Positions 43,752 through 53,656 are shown, numbered from the stretch's first letter. The stretch: 64,000 nucleotides of DNA from G038396625 sp038396625 (GCA_038396625.1 CP121688.1:2790001-2854000); one strand, 5' to 3'. Numbers and translations are program-made. The notes: a model not told the origin generated them from the letters alone.

Positions 43752-44429
43752 ATGGAAAGATATCGTCGGAATATAGGAATGTTATCTCCTCAGGAAAATG
43801 ATCAGTTAAAAAATTATAAGGTTTGTGTGATCGGCTGTGGGGGACTAGGTGGATATATTATAGAACTATTAGGTAGATTAGGGATTGGAACCATTACTGC
43901 GGTAGACGGTGATATATTTGAATCGTCTAATCTAAATCGGCAAATTCTGTCAGATGCCCATTCTTTAGGTAAAAGTAAAGCCTTTACTGCAAAAGAAAGA
44001 ATGTTGTCTGTAAATCCACTCATTACTGTTCATCCTATCGCTGAGAAATTTACTAGAGAAAATGGTAAAGAAATTTTGGCAGGTCATCACGTAATTGTAG
44101 ATGCACTAGATAATATTGAGTCTCGAATGATCCTTCAAGATATAACTAAGGAATTAAATATCCCCTTTGTTCATGGGGCCATAGCTGGTTGGTATGGTCA
44201 AGTTTCTACGGTTTTTCCTGAAGATCAAACCTTGAATATCATTTATTCACATACAGCAGGCAAAGGCATTGAACAAGAATTAGGCAATCCTTCTTTTACG
44301 CCATCCCTCATTGCTTCCATTCAAGTTAGTGAGGTACTAAAAATCCTTATTGGACGAGGCAATCTGCTACGAAAAAAAATATTGTATATTAATTTATTGG
44401 ATCAAGAATATTTTACCATTGATCTATAA
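43752..44429 (+). CDS. ThiF/MoeB/HesA-family adenylyltransferase
   Basis: The 225-residue E1-like protein has the Arg finger region ERYRRNIGM, nucleotide motif GCGGLGGYIIELLGRLG, and DGDIFESSNLNRQIL with the Mg-binding Asp. Such enzymes adenylylate the C-terminal glycine of MoaD- or ThiS-like sulfur carriers. The two CXXC zinc motifs and the usual catalytic Cys are absent, as in shorter clostridial members. No carrier protein gene is adjacent. Position beside a Mog/MoaB gene favours a MoeB-like role in molybdopterin synthesis. The ATG follows AAAGGAGAGGAG at slightly long spacing. Confidence 0.87.
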   Translation: MERYRRNIGMLSPQENDQLKNYKVCVIGCGGLGGYIIELLGRLGIGTITAVDGDIFESSNLNRQILSDAHSLGKSKAFTAKERMLSVNPLITVHPIAEKFTRENGKEILAGHHVIVDALDNIESRMILQDITKELNIPFVHGAIAGWYGQVSTVFPEDQTLNIIYSHTAGKGIEQELGNPSFTPSLIASIQVSEVLKILIGRGNLLRKKILYINLLDQEYFTIDL

Positions 44430-44550
44430 AATAAAACTTGATTTAGATAACATTTAAATTCCAGATGACTTGTATGTCCTTTAAGGTAATGTGCCTTTAG
44501 GATAAGCACTGTACTGCCATCAGACAAATTATTTTAGAGGAGGTTGTTGC

Positions 44551-45042
44551 ATGTTTACATTAGGTATTATTATTGCAAGTGACAAGGGATCAAAGGGTGA
44601 ACGGGTTGACGAAAGTGGGCTTATCATTCAAGAAATAATGGAAAAGCATGGTTTTGTTACAAAAAAATATATCATTTTACCTGATGAAAAGGAAATTCTA
44701 GAAAAAGAAATGATACATATGAGCGATGCTTTAGAGATAGATTTGATTCTAACCTCAGGCGGAACTGGCTTTTCAAAGAGAGATATTACCCCAGAAGCAA
44801 CGCTGAATGTTGTAGAAAGATTGACACCTGGTATATCTGAAGCCATTCGATACAACAGTCTCCAGATTACGCCTAGAGCTATGCTTTCCAGAGCAGTATC
44901 AGGCATACGTAACAATTCTCTTATTATTAATCTCCCTGGTAGTCCAAAAGCTGTTCAAGAAAGCTTAGAATTTATTCTTTCAAGCCTCCATCATGGTTTA
45001 GAAATTTTAAAAGGAACTGCTTCAGAATGTGCTAGAAAATAG
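44551..45042 (+). CDS. MogA/MoaB-family molybdopterin adenylyltransferase
   Basis: The 163-residue protein has the MoCF_biosynth fold with TSGGTGFSKRDITPEAT and NLPGSPKAVQESLEFI, which bind molybdopterin and activate it by adenylylation before metal insertion by MoeA. MogA and MoaB cannot be separated with certainty here. It lies 121 bp after the ThiF-like gene on the plus strand, behind GAGGAGG. It adds the adenylylation step to the moaA-moaC-moeA set on the opposite strand; moaD and moaE are not in the window. Confidence 0.92.
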   Translation: MFTLGIIIASDKGSKGERVDESGLIIQEIMEKHGFVTKKYIILPDEKEILEKEMIHMSDALEIDLILTSGGTGFSKRDITPEATLNVVERLTPGISEAIRYNSLQITPRAMLSRAVSGIRNNSLIINLPGSPKAVQESLEFILSSLHHGLEILKGTASECARK

Positions 45043-45060
45043 AAATCTTTTACCCTCATA

Positions 45061-45090
45061 CTAAAAGGCAAAAATACTCTTGCCTTTTAG
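45061..45090. terminator. bidirectional terminator between the Mog/MoaB gene and hprK
   Basis: A perfect 10-bp stem with a 10-nt loop lies between the convergent genes and overlaps the hprK stop codon. Confidence 0.82.
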
Positions 45091-46004
45091 TCACTTAACC
45101 GTGTCAGAAATCGATTATTTAATTCTTCAGCAGCATTAAATCCCATCCTCTTCTGCTTATGATTTCTAGCAGCTACTTCCACAATCATCGCCAGATTTCT
45201 ACCGGGTTTTATGGGAATCGTCGTTTTATAAACATTTACCCCTAATATCTCCATGTACTCTTCATCCAACCCCAATCTGTCGTACTGCTTATCTGGTCTC
45301 CAATTTTCCAGTTCTATGACCATTTCAATGATTTTTGTATCTCTTATAGCCCCCACACCATATAGTTGCATAATATCTAATATACCGACTCCTCTAATCT
45401 CCATAAAATGGCGTATCAGCTCAGGTGCACTAGCTTCTAGCGTATTGTTATCTTTTTTCTTGATTTCTACCGCATCATCTGCTACCAATCGATGTCCCCT
45501 TTTAATCAGCTCAAGGGCTGTTTCACTTTTCCCAATGCCACTTTCACCTATAATCAATACACCAATACCATATACATCCACTAATACTCCATGCATTGTA
45601 ATCACAGGTGCTAGTTTATCATCTAAATAATTAATGATCTGGGTAATAAATTTTGTGGTAGATAATTTTGTACGTAATATAGGTCGATGAAATTTTTTGG
45701 CTGAATCTATAAGTTCATCATATATCTCTAAATCTCTTGCAATAATCAGACATGGAATGGGATGTGAACACAACTCGTCTGCCCTTCTTTTTCTTGCCTG
45801 AGGAGCAAGGGTAGCAAAGTATGTCCACTCAACTCTGCCCATAATTTGTACTCTTTCATAAGCAAAGTATTTATAAAAACCTGCTAACTGCAATCCTGGA
45901 CGATTCACTTCACTGACCTCAATTTGTACCTCTTCTTTTTCAGGTTTATAAATAACTTCTAGATCAAAATCCTTTATCAACCGATCAATTGTTACAAAGG
46001 CCAT
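45087..46004 (-). CDS. hprK: HPr kinase/phosphorylase
   Basis: HprK phosphorylates Ser46 of HPr or Crh with ATP (or PPi) and removes it by phosphorolysis, controlling carbon catabolite repression. The 305-residue protein has P-loop GESGIGKSE (from residue 153), ADDAVEI and the signature EIRGVGILDIMQLYGVGAI. A candidate substrate is the Cys15 HPr-like protein at 13962-14228, which retains the Ser46 region. A complete HPr is presumably elsewhere. It starts 9 bp after uvrC. Confidence 0.96.
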   Translation of the reverse strand: MAFVTIDRLIKDFDLEVIYKPEKEEVQIEVSEVNRPGLQLAGFYKYFAYERVQIMGRVEWTYFATLAPQARKRRADELCSHPIPCLIIARDLEIYDELIDSAKKFHRPILRTKLSTTKFITQIINYLDDKLAPVITMHGVLVDVYGIGVLIIGESGIGKSETALELIKRGHRLVADDAVEIKKKDNNTLEASAPELIRHFMEIRGVGILDIMQLYGVGAIRDTKIIEMVIELENWRPDKQYDRLGLDEEYMEILGVNVYKTTIPIKPGRNLAMIVEVAARNHKQKRMGFNAAEELNNRFLTRLSD

Positions 46005-46013
46005 ATGTCACAC

Positions 46014-47888
46014 CTACTTTTCTTGAATATTTTTATTCCTAAAGTAATTTTGTATTGCTTCAGCTGCCTTTATATTCATTCCTTCTACTTTACGAAGCTC
46101 TTCTATAGGAGCTTTTTTTATTTTTTCAATAGAACCAAAGTACTTTAATAAAGCCATTCTTCTTTTCTTCCCTATGCCTGGAATCTCATCTAATACTGAC
46201 TGTACAAGGGTTTTGCCCCGCAAACTCTTATGGTACGTAATGGCAAACCGATGTGCTTCTTCTTGTACTTTGGCAATGAGTTGAAATACATAAGCATTTC
46301 TTTTTATATTCAATTCCTTACCTTCATAAATTAAATCTTTTGTTCGATGGTGATCATCTTTTACCATCCCAGCAGTAGGAATCTGTAATTTTAATGCTTG
46401 TAATACCTCTTTTACAGCATTTACTTGTCCTACACCTCCGTCAATTAACAGTAGATCAGGAAGTCTTGAAAATTTACCTTCTTCATCAACAATTCCTTTT
46501 TCCTCCATTGCTTGCTTTTCCTCTATTCCTTTTTTAAATCTTCTATAAACAACCTCTTGCATACTTCCATAATCGTTGGGTCCTTCAATCGTCTTAATCT
46601 TAAACCTTCTATAATCACTATACTTTGGTTTTCCATTCTCAAATACTACCATAGAAGCAACCGAATGTACACCTTGAGTATTAGAAATATCGAAGGCCTC
46701 AATACGATAAGGTTCCTTTTTAAAGTCCAAATATTCTCCTAATGCTTTCATAGCACCTTCATTTTTTTCTCTTTCCCTTACTAATTTTTCTCGAAATTGT
46801 GCTAAAACTTCTACAGCATTTTTATGCACCAGTTCCATCAAGGCTTTTTTCTCCCCTCTTTGAGGGATATGCACAATTACTTTTGTGCTTTTTTTTGCAG
46901 AAAGCCATTTTTCAATCAGCCCATGGTCCTCTATTTCTTCTTGAATCAACACTTCTTTAGGTACAAAGGCTGTTCCTGCATAAAATTGTTTTATAAAGGC
47001 ACTGACAATTTCTCCTCGATCTTCTTCTTCTACCGCAGCTAGCATATAATTTTCTCTTCCCATCAACTTTCCATTTCTTACAAAGAAAACCATCACACAT
47101 ATTTCATCTATTCCTCTTGCCATGGCGATTAAATCTTGATCGATATCTGAGGAGAGAACAATTTTTTGTTTTTCCATAATGCTATAAATGGCATTAATTT
47201 GATCTCTATATTCTGCAGCTTTTTCAAAATCCATAACAGCAGCAGCTTTTTTCATTTTTTCCTCTAACTCTTTCATTAATTCATCTTGTTTACCACTTAA
47301 AAACAAAATAATCTCATGAATCATTTTCATATATTCGTCATGCTCAATATCCCCCCTACAGGGACCTAGACATTTATGGATATGATAATTCAAGCAGGGT
47401 CTCTCTTTTGTTTTTTCTAGATTCTTATTACATGTCCTCAATGGATAATATTTTTTTAATATCTCAAGAGTTTGATTCACTGCTCCTACATGAATATAGG
47501 GCCCAAAATACCTCGAACCATCTTTTACAACCCTTCTTGTTTTTAGCAGTCTGGGAAACTTTTCTCCTAAAGTAACCTTTATATAAGGATACTGTTTATC
47601 ATCCCGTAATAAGACATTATACTTTGGGCGATGCTTTTTAATAAGATTGCTCTCCAACATAAGCGCCTCTACCTCTGAATCCGTAATGATATACTCGAAT
47701 TCTACAATATTCGCTACCATGGCCCTTACCTTTGGCGGATGATTTTTGGAAGATTGAAAGTACTGTCGCACCCTATTTTTTAGAGAAATTGCTTTTCCCA
47801 CATAAATAATTTCTCCTAACCTATCCTTCATTAAATATACGCCTGGTTTTTCAGGCAGCTTTTTTAGTTGTTCGTTTATATCAAACAT
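46014..47888 (-). CDS. uvrC: excinuclease ABC subunit C
   Basis: UvrC makes the dual incisions in nucleotide excision repair. The 624-residue protein has the N-terminal GIY-YIG domain (PGVYLMKDRLGEIIYVGKA), a UvrB/UvrC motif (about residues 200-235), the RNase H-like endonuclease domain with LLIDGGVGQVNAV, and C-terminal helix-hairpin-helix motifs (DEIPGIGKKRRMALLKYFG). I chose the ATG at 47888, 8 nt after GAGG; an in-frame TTG two codons upstream is not needed. It is upstream of hprK with a 9-bp gap. Confidence 0.97.
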   Translation of the reverse strand: MFDINEQLKKLPEKPGVYLMKDRLGEIIYVGKAISLKNRVRQYFQSSKNHPPKVRAMVANIVEFEYIITDSEVEALMLESNLIKKHRPKYNVLLRDDKQYPYIKVTLGEKFPRLLKTRRVVKDGSRYFGPYIHVGAVNQTLEILKKYYPLRTCNKNLEKTKERPCLNYHIHKCLGPCRGDIEHDEYMKMIHEIILFLSGKQDELMKELEEKMKKAAAVMDFEKAAEYRDQINAIYSIMEKQKIVLSSDIDQDLIAMARGIDEICVMVFFVRNGKLMGRENYMLAAVEEEDRGEIVSAFIKQFYAGTAFVPKEVLIQEEIEDHGLIEKWLSAKKSTKVIVHIPQRGEKKALMELVHKNAVEVLAQFREKLVREREKNEGAMKALGEYLDFKKEPYRIEAFDISNTQGVHSVASMVVFENGKPKYSDYRRFKIKTIEGPNDYGSMQEVVYRRFKKGIEEKQAMEEKGIVDEEGKFSRLPDLLLIDGGVGQVNAVKEVLQALKLQIPTAGMVKDDHHRTKDLIYEGKELNIKRNAYVFQLIAKVQEEAHRFAITYHKSLRGKTLVQSVLDEIPGIGKKRRMALLKYFGSIEKIKKAPIEELRKVEGMNIKAAEAIQNYFRNKNIQEK

Positions 47889-48138
47889 AGTCAATTCCTC
47901 ACATTTCTTGAAATTTCCTTGTTGTAAATTGTAGGACCTACCTTTTATTCTATCAAAATTTGTTGTGAAATAAAATTTTAATATATCCTATAAACAGTAT
48001 TTAGGAATACATTTTTTTAGATAGAACACAACAGGGTCACAATTTTTTTATTTTTACCTGCAATTTATTAAAAAATGTATAATTTTCTATTCTTTGGTTT
48101 ATACTCCAAACAATAACCGATTTGGAGGGGGAAATATT

Positions 48139-48693
48139 ATGAATCATTTTATAAAAAGACTTTTTATTATTCTATTACTGCTTATCTTTACATCGTCCAT
48201 AGCTATGGCATCTGTAAGTTTAGAAGAAGTCACTGGTTTTGTAAAAAAAATAAACATCAAAATTCAAGACGCCCCTGCAGTATCAACACAAACCATACTT
48301 TCTAATAATCGTATTTACGTACCACTTAGGTTTATTGCAGAAACCCTTAACGCTTCTATTTTTTGGGACAAACAAAGCAACATCTTAACCATTCAAAACA
48401 AACCTTCATTTAAAGATTTTGAAGAATGTGATCCTTGGAAAGGTGAGCTCTTCGTTTATGGAGAAATTTGTGCTATTGATAAAATAAATCGACAAATTAC
48501 AGTAGAGCAACATATTGACGATAATAGCATATCCATAGAACCTGGTATAGAAGTCGCTAAGGATGTTGTCATCATTCTGCAGAGAAATGATAAAAAAATG
48601 AATATTGATTTCCACGATTTAAAAGTAGGCGATCAAATTGGCCTTGTGTTAACTGATGAAGGTATTGCCCGGGGAATTATATTAGCAGATTAA
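48139..48693 (+). CDS. secreted copper-amine-oxidase-N-domain (stalk domain) protein
   Basis: The 184-residue protein has a signal peptide of about 25 residues ending ASSVSL-like sequence (AMASVS). A stalk domain follows with ILSNNRIYVPLRFIAETLNA and WDKQSNILTI, the copper amine oxidase N-terminal-like fold common in clostridial exported proteins. The C-terminal ~90 residues (PWKGELFVYGEICAID, VKVGDQIGL-like KVGDQIGLVL) have no domain I recognise. I chose the ATG at 48139, 8 nt after GGAGGGGG. It interrupts the uvr genes on the opposite strand. Function unknown. Confidence 0.8.
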   Translation: MNHFIKRLFIILLLLIFTSSIAMASVSLEEVTGFVKKINIKIQDAPAVSTQTILSNNRIYVPLRFIAETLNASIFWDKQSNILTIQNKPSFKDFEECDPWKGELFVYGEICAIDKINRQITVEQHIDDNSISIEPGIEVAKDVVIILQRNDKKMNIDFHDLKVGDQIGLVLTDEGIARGIILAD

Positions 48694-48704
48694 CTAAAAA
48701 TACT

Positions 48705-48744
48705 TTAAAGAGAAAGAAGCCTTTACTGGGCTTCTTTCTCTTTA
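48705..48744. terminator. bidirectional terminator between the stalk-domain gene and uvrA
   Basis: A stem of about 16 bp with an A-rich 5' side and T-rich 3' side overlaps the uvrA stop and follows the plus-strand gene by 12 bp. Confidence 0.85.
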
Positions 48745-51563
48745 TGGATCATTTTTTTTAAATAAATACCTGTATAAGACTCTGGAATACTCATAATTTC
48801 TTCTGGCGTTCCTTGTCCTACAATTTGACCTCCTCGATCGCCACCATCAGGACCCAAATCAATAATATAATCGCAGGTTTTCATTACATCAAGATTGTGT
48901 TCGATAACAAGAACCGTATTGCCTCCCTCCACAAGTTTGTTGAGTACACCAATAAGCTTATGAATATCTGCAATATGCAATCCTGTTGTAGGCTCATCAA
49001 GAATGTATAAAGTTTTTCCTGTGCTTCGTTTACTTAACTCTGTAGCTAATTTTACCCTTTGTGCTTCACCACCAGATAATTGTGTTGAAGGTTGTCCCAG
49101 TTTTATATAGCCTAAACCCACTTCATACAATGTCTTTAATTTTCTTTTGATCCCAGGAACATTTTCGAAAAAAGCCAAAGCTTCTTCCACTGTCATATCC
49201 AATACATCAGATATAGATTTTCCTTTATATTTTACCTCTAAGGTCTCTCTGTTATAGCGCTTCCCTTTACAAATATCACAGGGTACATACACATCTGGAA
49301 GAAAATGCATCTCAATCTTTATGATACCATCTCCTCTACATGCTTCACATCTTCCACCCTTTACGTTAAAACTAAATCGACCTTTTTGATATCCCCTCAT
49401 TTTTGCTTCGGGTACTTGAGCAAATAAATCTCTAATGAGATCAAAAACACCCGTATACGTAGCAGGATTTGACCGTGGCGTTCTACCAATCGGTGATTGA
49501 TCAATGTCAATCACTTTGTCAATATGCTCGATACCTTTAATATCTTTATGGGCTCCAGGTCTGCTTTTGGCCTTGTGTAGTTCCATTGCCAGTCTTTTGT
49601 ATAAAATTTCATTGACTAAGGTGCTTTTTCCTGAACCGGATACACCTGTTACACAAGTGAATACCCCTAAAGGAACTTTCACTTTCAAATTCTTTAGATT
49701 GTTTTCTTTTGCACCAATGACTTCTATCCAGTTTCCATTGGGTTTTCTTCGTTCCTTTGGAATTTCTATTGCTTTTGTTCCTTTTAGATATTGTCCAGTA
49801 ATGGATTCTTCACAGTTCATAATTTCGTGTACTGTGCCTGCTGCAATAATCTTTCCGCCATTCGCACCAGCACCAGGACCAATATCAATAATATGATCTG
49901 CAGCATACATGGTATCTTCATCATGCTCTACTACAATTAAGGTATTTCCTAAATCCGTTAGGTTTCTTAAAGTCTTTAAAAGTTTATCATTATCTTTTTG
50001 GTGAAGTCCAATGCTAGGTTCATCTAATATATAAAGCACACCTACTAAACTTGAACCAATCTGCGTAGCTAATCGAATTCTTTGAGATTCTCCACCTGAT
50101 AGCGTTCCAGCTGATCTCGATAAGGTTAAATAATCTAATCCTACATCCACTAAAAACCCTAGTCTTTCATTAATTTCCTTTAGAATCTGTCTAGCAATCA
50201 TGGCTTTTTTCTCTGGCAGCTGTAGGTTGTGGAAAAATTCTTTTGCTTCTCGAATGGAGAATTCTGTCACTTGTGCGATATTTTTTTCTCCTATGGTTAC
50301 GGCTAACACTTCTGGTTTTAATCGATTTCCACTACATACGTCACAAGGCGTAAGACGCATAAACTCTTCGATTTTTTCTCGCATATAATCTGAATTGGTT
50401 TCCTTATACCTTCGTTCCAAATTTTTAATAATTCCTTCAAAGGGGGCCCGATATTTTCTCATGCCTCCATATTTACTTTCATAATGGAACTCAATGGTCT
50501 TCTTTCCTGTACCATATAATAATTCCTTTATAAAATTCTTTGGCAGTGATTGAATAGGTATATTTAAATCCACTTGATGATTCTTAGCAAGGGCATCCAT
50601 CATTTCAAAGTAATAGGTCCCCTCACTGGCATTGGCCATAGGTGCAATTCCACCTTCTTTGATACTTAAAGAAGGATTAGGTATAACCAACTCTGGATCA
50701 ATTTTTTGTAAAAATCCGATACCATTGCAATCAGGACATGCACCATAGGGACTATTAAACGAAAACATTCTTGGTTCTAATTCCTCTATCCCCATTCCAT
50801 GTTCAGGACAAGAAAATTTTGTACTAAAGGTGAGATCTTCTCCATCCATTACATGTACAATCGCAAGCCCTTCGGATAAGGATAGGGTAGTCTCAATTGA
50901 ATCTGCTAATCTATTTTCAATGCCTTCTTTAATGATAATTCTATCTACCACTACTTCGATAGTGTGTTTTTTATTCTTAGCCAGTTGAATCTCTTCACTC
51001 AGCTCTCTCAGTTCACCATCAATTCTAAGACGGACATATCCATCCTTTCGAATGGATTCCAAAACCTTTACATGCTCTCCTTTACGTCCTCTTACAATAG
51101 GTGCTAAGATTTGAATTTTTGTGCTTTCTTCTAATGTCATAATTTTATCTACGATTTGGTCCACGGTTTGTTGCGCAATTTCAATACCACATATAGGACA
51201 GTGGGGTGTTCCTACCCTAGCAAATAATAATCTCAAATAATCATAAATCTCTGTTACCGTTCCCACTGTAGAACGAGGATTTCTGCTGGTAGTTTTCTGA
51301 TCAATGGATATTGCAGGAGATAATCCTTCAATATAATCTACATCTGGTTTTTCCATCTGTCCCAAAAACTGTCTTGCATAAGCCGATAAGCTCTCTACAT
51401 ATCTTCTTTGCCCCTCTGCATAGATCGTATCAAAGGCTAAGGACGATTTTCCTGAGCCACTTAATCCTGTCATCACTATAAATTGATCTCTTGGTATTTC
51501 AATATCTATATTTTTTAAATTGTGCTCTCGGGCACCTTTTACCAATATGTTATTTTTTGACAT
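48723..51563 (-). CDS. uvrA: excinuclease ABC subunit A
   Basis: UvrA is the damage-recognition ATPase of nucleotide excision repair. The 946-residue protein has two ABC-type ATPase halves: Walker A GLSGSGKSSLAFDTIYAEG and GVSGSGKSTLVNEILY, signature LSGGESQRIRLA and LSGGEAQRVKLA. Zinc-finger cysteines are present (CPICGIEI; CEACRGDGIIKIEM with CDIC). It lies 10 bp downstream of uvrB, so the pair is one transcript under the LexA-type promoter at 53635-53685. Confidence 0.98.
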   Translation of the reverse strand: MSKNNILVKGAREHNLKNIDIEIPRDQFIVMTGLSGSGKSSLAFDTIYAEGQRRYVESLSAYARQFLGQMEKPDVDYIEGLSPAISIDQKTTSRNPRSTVGTVTEIYDYLRLLFARVGTPHCPICGIEIAQQTVDQIVDKIMTLEESTKIQILAPIVRGRKGEHVKVLESIRKDGYVRLRIDGELRELSEEIQLAKNKKHTIEVVVDRIIIKEGIENRLADSIETTLSLSEGLAIVHVMDGEDLTFSTKFSCPEHGMGIEELEPRMFSFNSPYGACPDCNGIGFLQKIDPELVIPNPSLSIKEGGIAPMANASEGTYYFEMMDALAKNHQVDLNIPIQSLPKNFIKELLYGTGKKTIEFHYESKYGGMRKYRAPFEGIIKNLERRYKETNSDYMREKIEEFMRLTPCDVCSGNRLKPEVLAVTIGEKNIAQVTEFSIREAKEFFHNLQLPEKKAMIARQILKEINERLGFLVDVGLDYLTLSRSAGTLSGGESQRIRLATQIGSSLVGVLYILDEPSIGLHQKDNDKLLKTLRNLTDLGNTLIVVEHDEDTMYAADHIIDIGPGAGANGGKIIAAGTVHEIMNCEESITGQYLKGTKAIEIPKERRKPNGNWIEVIGAKENNLKNLKVKVPLGVFTCVTGVSGSGKSTLVNEILYKRLAMELHKAKSRPGAHKDIKGIEHIDKVIDIDQSPIGRTPRSNPATYTGVFDLIRDLFAQVPEAKMRGYQKGRFSFNVKGGRCEACRGDGIIKIEMHFLPDVYVPCDICKGKRYNRETLEVKYKGKSISDVLDMTVEEALAFFENVPGIKRKLKTLYEVGLGYIKLGQPSTQLSGGEAQRVKLATELSKRSTGKTLYILDEPTTGLHIADIHKLIGVLNKLVEGGNTVLVIEHNLDVMKTCDYIIDLGPDGGDRGGQIVGQGTPEEIMSIPESYTGIYLKKMIHKEKEAQ

Positions 51564-51573
51564 GCTTTCACCT

Positions 51574-53553
51574 CTACTCCAGCTTTTTCTTAAACTCCAT
51601 AATCTTGTCTCTTAGTTCTGCTGCTCTTTCAAACTGTAGATTCTCCGCAGCTTCTCTCATTTCTGTTTCAAGTTTTGCAATGAGCTCTTGTATTTCTTCA
51701 CGATTCATATCTTCCTTATTCTTCGCTATACGATATTTCGCATTTTCTTCTGCTACTTTAGTGGCTTCAATTACATCTCTTACTTTCTTCACGATTCCTT
51801 GAGGTTTAATGTTGTGCTTTGTATTATAAATTTCTTGAATACTTCTTCTACGATTGGTTTCATCGATGGCTCGCTTCATAGAGTCCGTAATACGATCTGC
51901 ATACATGATAACTCTTCCATTTAAGTTTCTCGCTGCCCTTCCTACTGTTTGTATTAAAGAGGTCTCTGAGCGAAGAAAGCCTTCTTTATCTGCATCTAAT
52001 ATGGCAACTAATGAAACTTCTGGTAAATCTAAGCCCTCTCTTAACAGGTTAATGCCTATTAATACATCAAATACACCTAGCCTTAAATCCCTTACAATTT
52101 CCATTCTTTCTAAAGTATCAATATCTGAATGTAAGTATCTTACTTTGATACCCACATCTTTAAAATACACCGTTAAATCTTCTGCCATTTTCTTTGTTAA
52201 TGTAGTCACCAGCACCCTTTGTTTTTTCTCAACGACTTGGTTAATCTCCCCAATCAAATCATCAATTTGTCCTTTGGTAGGGCGCACATAGATTTCCGGA
52301 TCCAATAACCCTGTAGGCCGAATAATTTGTTCTACAACCTGTTGATGATGCTCTTTTTCGTAAGGACCTGGGGTTGCGCTTACATAAACAATCTGATTTA
52401 CCAATCCCTCAAATTCTTGAAAATTTAGGGGTCTGTTATCATAAGCAGAAGGTAGACGAAAACCATATTCTACTAAATTTTCTTTTCTTGAACGATCTCC
52501 TGCGTACATTCCTCGAACTTGTGGTATGGTGACATGAGATTCATCTACAATAATAAGAAAATCCTCTGGAAAATAATCAATTAATGTAAAGGGCTTACTT
52601 CCTGGCGGTCTTTGCGAAATATGTCGAGAATAGTTTTCGATTCCTTGACAAAAACCTACTTCCTTTAACATTTCTATATCGTACATAGTTCTTTGCTGAA
52701 TTCTCTGGGCTTCAATTAGTTTTTCATTATCTTTAAAGTGTCTCACTCTTTCTACCAATTCTTCTTCTATATGCACAATTGCCTTTTCCAGTTTATCCTT
52801 TGTTGTCACATAATGGGATGCAGGAAAAATAGACACATGATTCCGAAGTCCAATAATTTCTCCCGTAATCACATTTATTTCTGTAATACGATCTATTTCA
52901 TCTCCAAATAGCTCCACCCTAATAGCACTTTCTGAGGATGCAGCAGGAAAAATTTCCACCACATCTCCTCTTACCCGAAAGGTTCCTCTTACAAAATTAA
53001 TATCATTACGCACATACTGTATATCTATCAATTTTCGTAATATATCATCTCTACTTTTTATCATTCCAGGTCTTAACGATAATACTTGATTTTCATAGTC
53101 GATAGGATCTCCTAATCCATAGATACAGGAAACACTAGCTACAATAATCACGTCTCTTCTTTCAAATAAGGCAGCCGTAGCAGAATGTCGTAATTTATCA
53201 ATTTCTTCATTGATTTGTGCATCTTTTTCTATATAAGTATCGGTATGTGCCACATAGGCTTCTGGTTGATAATAATCGTAATAGCTTACAAAATATTCAA
53301 CAGCATTATTGGGAAAAAATTCTTTAAATTCGCTACACAACTGTGCTGCCAAAGTTTTATTATGTGCAATGACCAAAGTAGGTTTTTGCACTTTCTCTAT
53401 GACATTGGCCATCGTAAAAGTTTTTCCTGAACCTGTAACACCTAAGAGGGTCTGGTGCTTTAACCCTTGTTCTATTCCATTGCTCAAAAGCTCTATAGCC
53501 TTTGGCTGATCTCCTGTTGGTTTATATTCTGAAACAATTTGAAATTTTCCCAT
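51574..53553 (-). CDS. uvrB: excinuclease ABC subunit B
   Basis: UvrB is the helicase-like damage-verification subunit. The 659-residue product has Walker A GVTGSGKTFTMANV, the beta-hairpin region YYDYYQPEAYVAHTDTYIEKD, DESHVTIPQVRGMYAGD, and the C-terminal UvrC-binding motif ending LRDKIMEFKKKLE. I chose the ATG at 53553, 8 nt after GAGGAG; an in-frame TTG two codons upstream is not needed. A sigma-A promoter with a perfect LexA box lies 80-130 bp upstream, indicating SOS control. Confidence 0.98.
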   Translation of the reverse strand: MGKFQIVSEYKPTGDQPKAIELLSNGIEQGLKHQTLLGVTGSGKTFTMANVIEKVQKPTLVIAHNKTLAAQLCSEFKEFFPNNAVEYFVSYYDYYQPEAYVAHTDTYIEKDAQINEEIDKLRHSATAALFERRDVIIVASVSCIYGLGDPIDYENQVLSLRPGMIKSRDDILRKLIDIQYVRNDINFVRGTFRVRGDVVEIFPAASSESAIRVELFGDEIDRITEINVITGEIIGLRNHVSIFPASHYVTTKDKLEKAIVHIEEELVERVRHFKDNEKLIEAQRIQQRTMYDIEMLKEVGFCQGIENYSRHISQRPPGSKPFTLIDYFPEDFLIIVDESHVTIPQVRGMYAGDRSRKENLVEYGFRLPSAYDNRPLNFQEFEGLVNQIVYVSATPGPYEKEHHQQVVEQIIRPTGLLDPEIYVRPTKGQIDDLIGEINQVVEKKQRVLVTTLTKKMAEDLTVYFKDVGIKVRYLHSDIDTLERMEIVRDLRLGVFDVLIGINLLREGLDLPEVSLVAILDADKEGFLRSETSLIQTVGRAARNLNGRVIMYADRITDSMKRAIDETNRRRSIQEIYNTKHNIKPQGIVKKVRDVIEATKVAEENAKYRIAKNKEDMNREEIQELIAKLETEMREAAENLQFERAAELRDKIMEFKKKLE

Positions 53554-53634
53554 ATTCAAAACTCCTCTATTTGTTCTCTATCTAGATTATAACATACCTC
53601 TTTTTTTATCCTTTAAACAATATCTTCCACTTTC

Positions 53635-53648
53635 CAAACGTTTGTTCG
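53635..53648. promoter_or_regulatory. LexA (DinR-type) SOS box of uvrBA
   Basis: On the minus strand CGAACAAACGTTTG matches the Gram-positive SOS box CGAACnnnnGTTYG exactly. It lies just downstream of the -10 (53657-53662), over the predicted transcription start. Confidence 0.88.
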
Positions 53649-53656
53649 CAATTTAA

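Noticed and set aside
51854..52291. 145-codon plus-strand open frame opposite uvrB
   Set aside because: It is a shadow of the helicase motifs of uvrB and has no independent evidence for expression.
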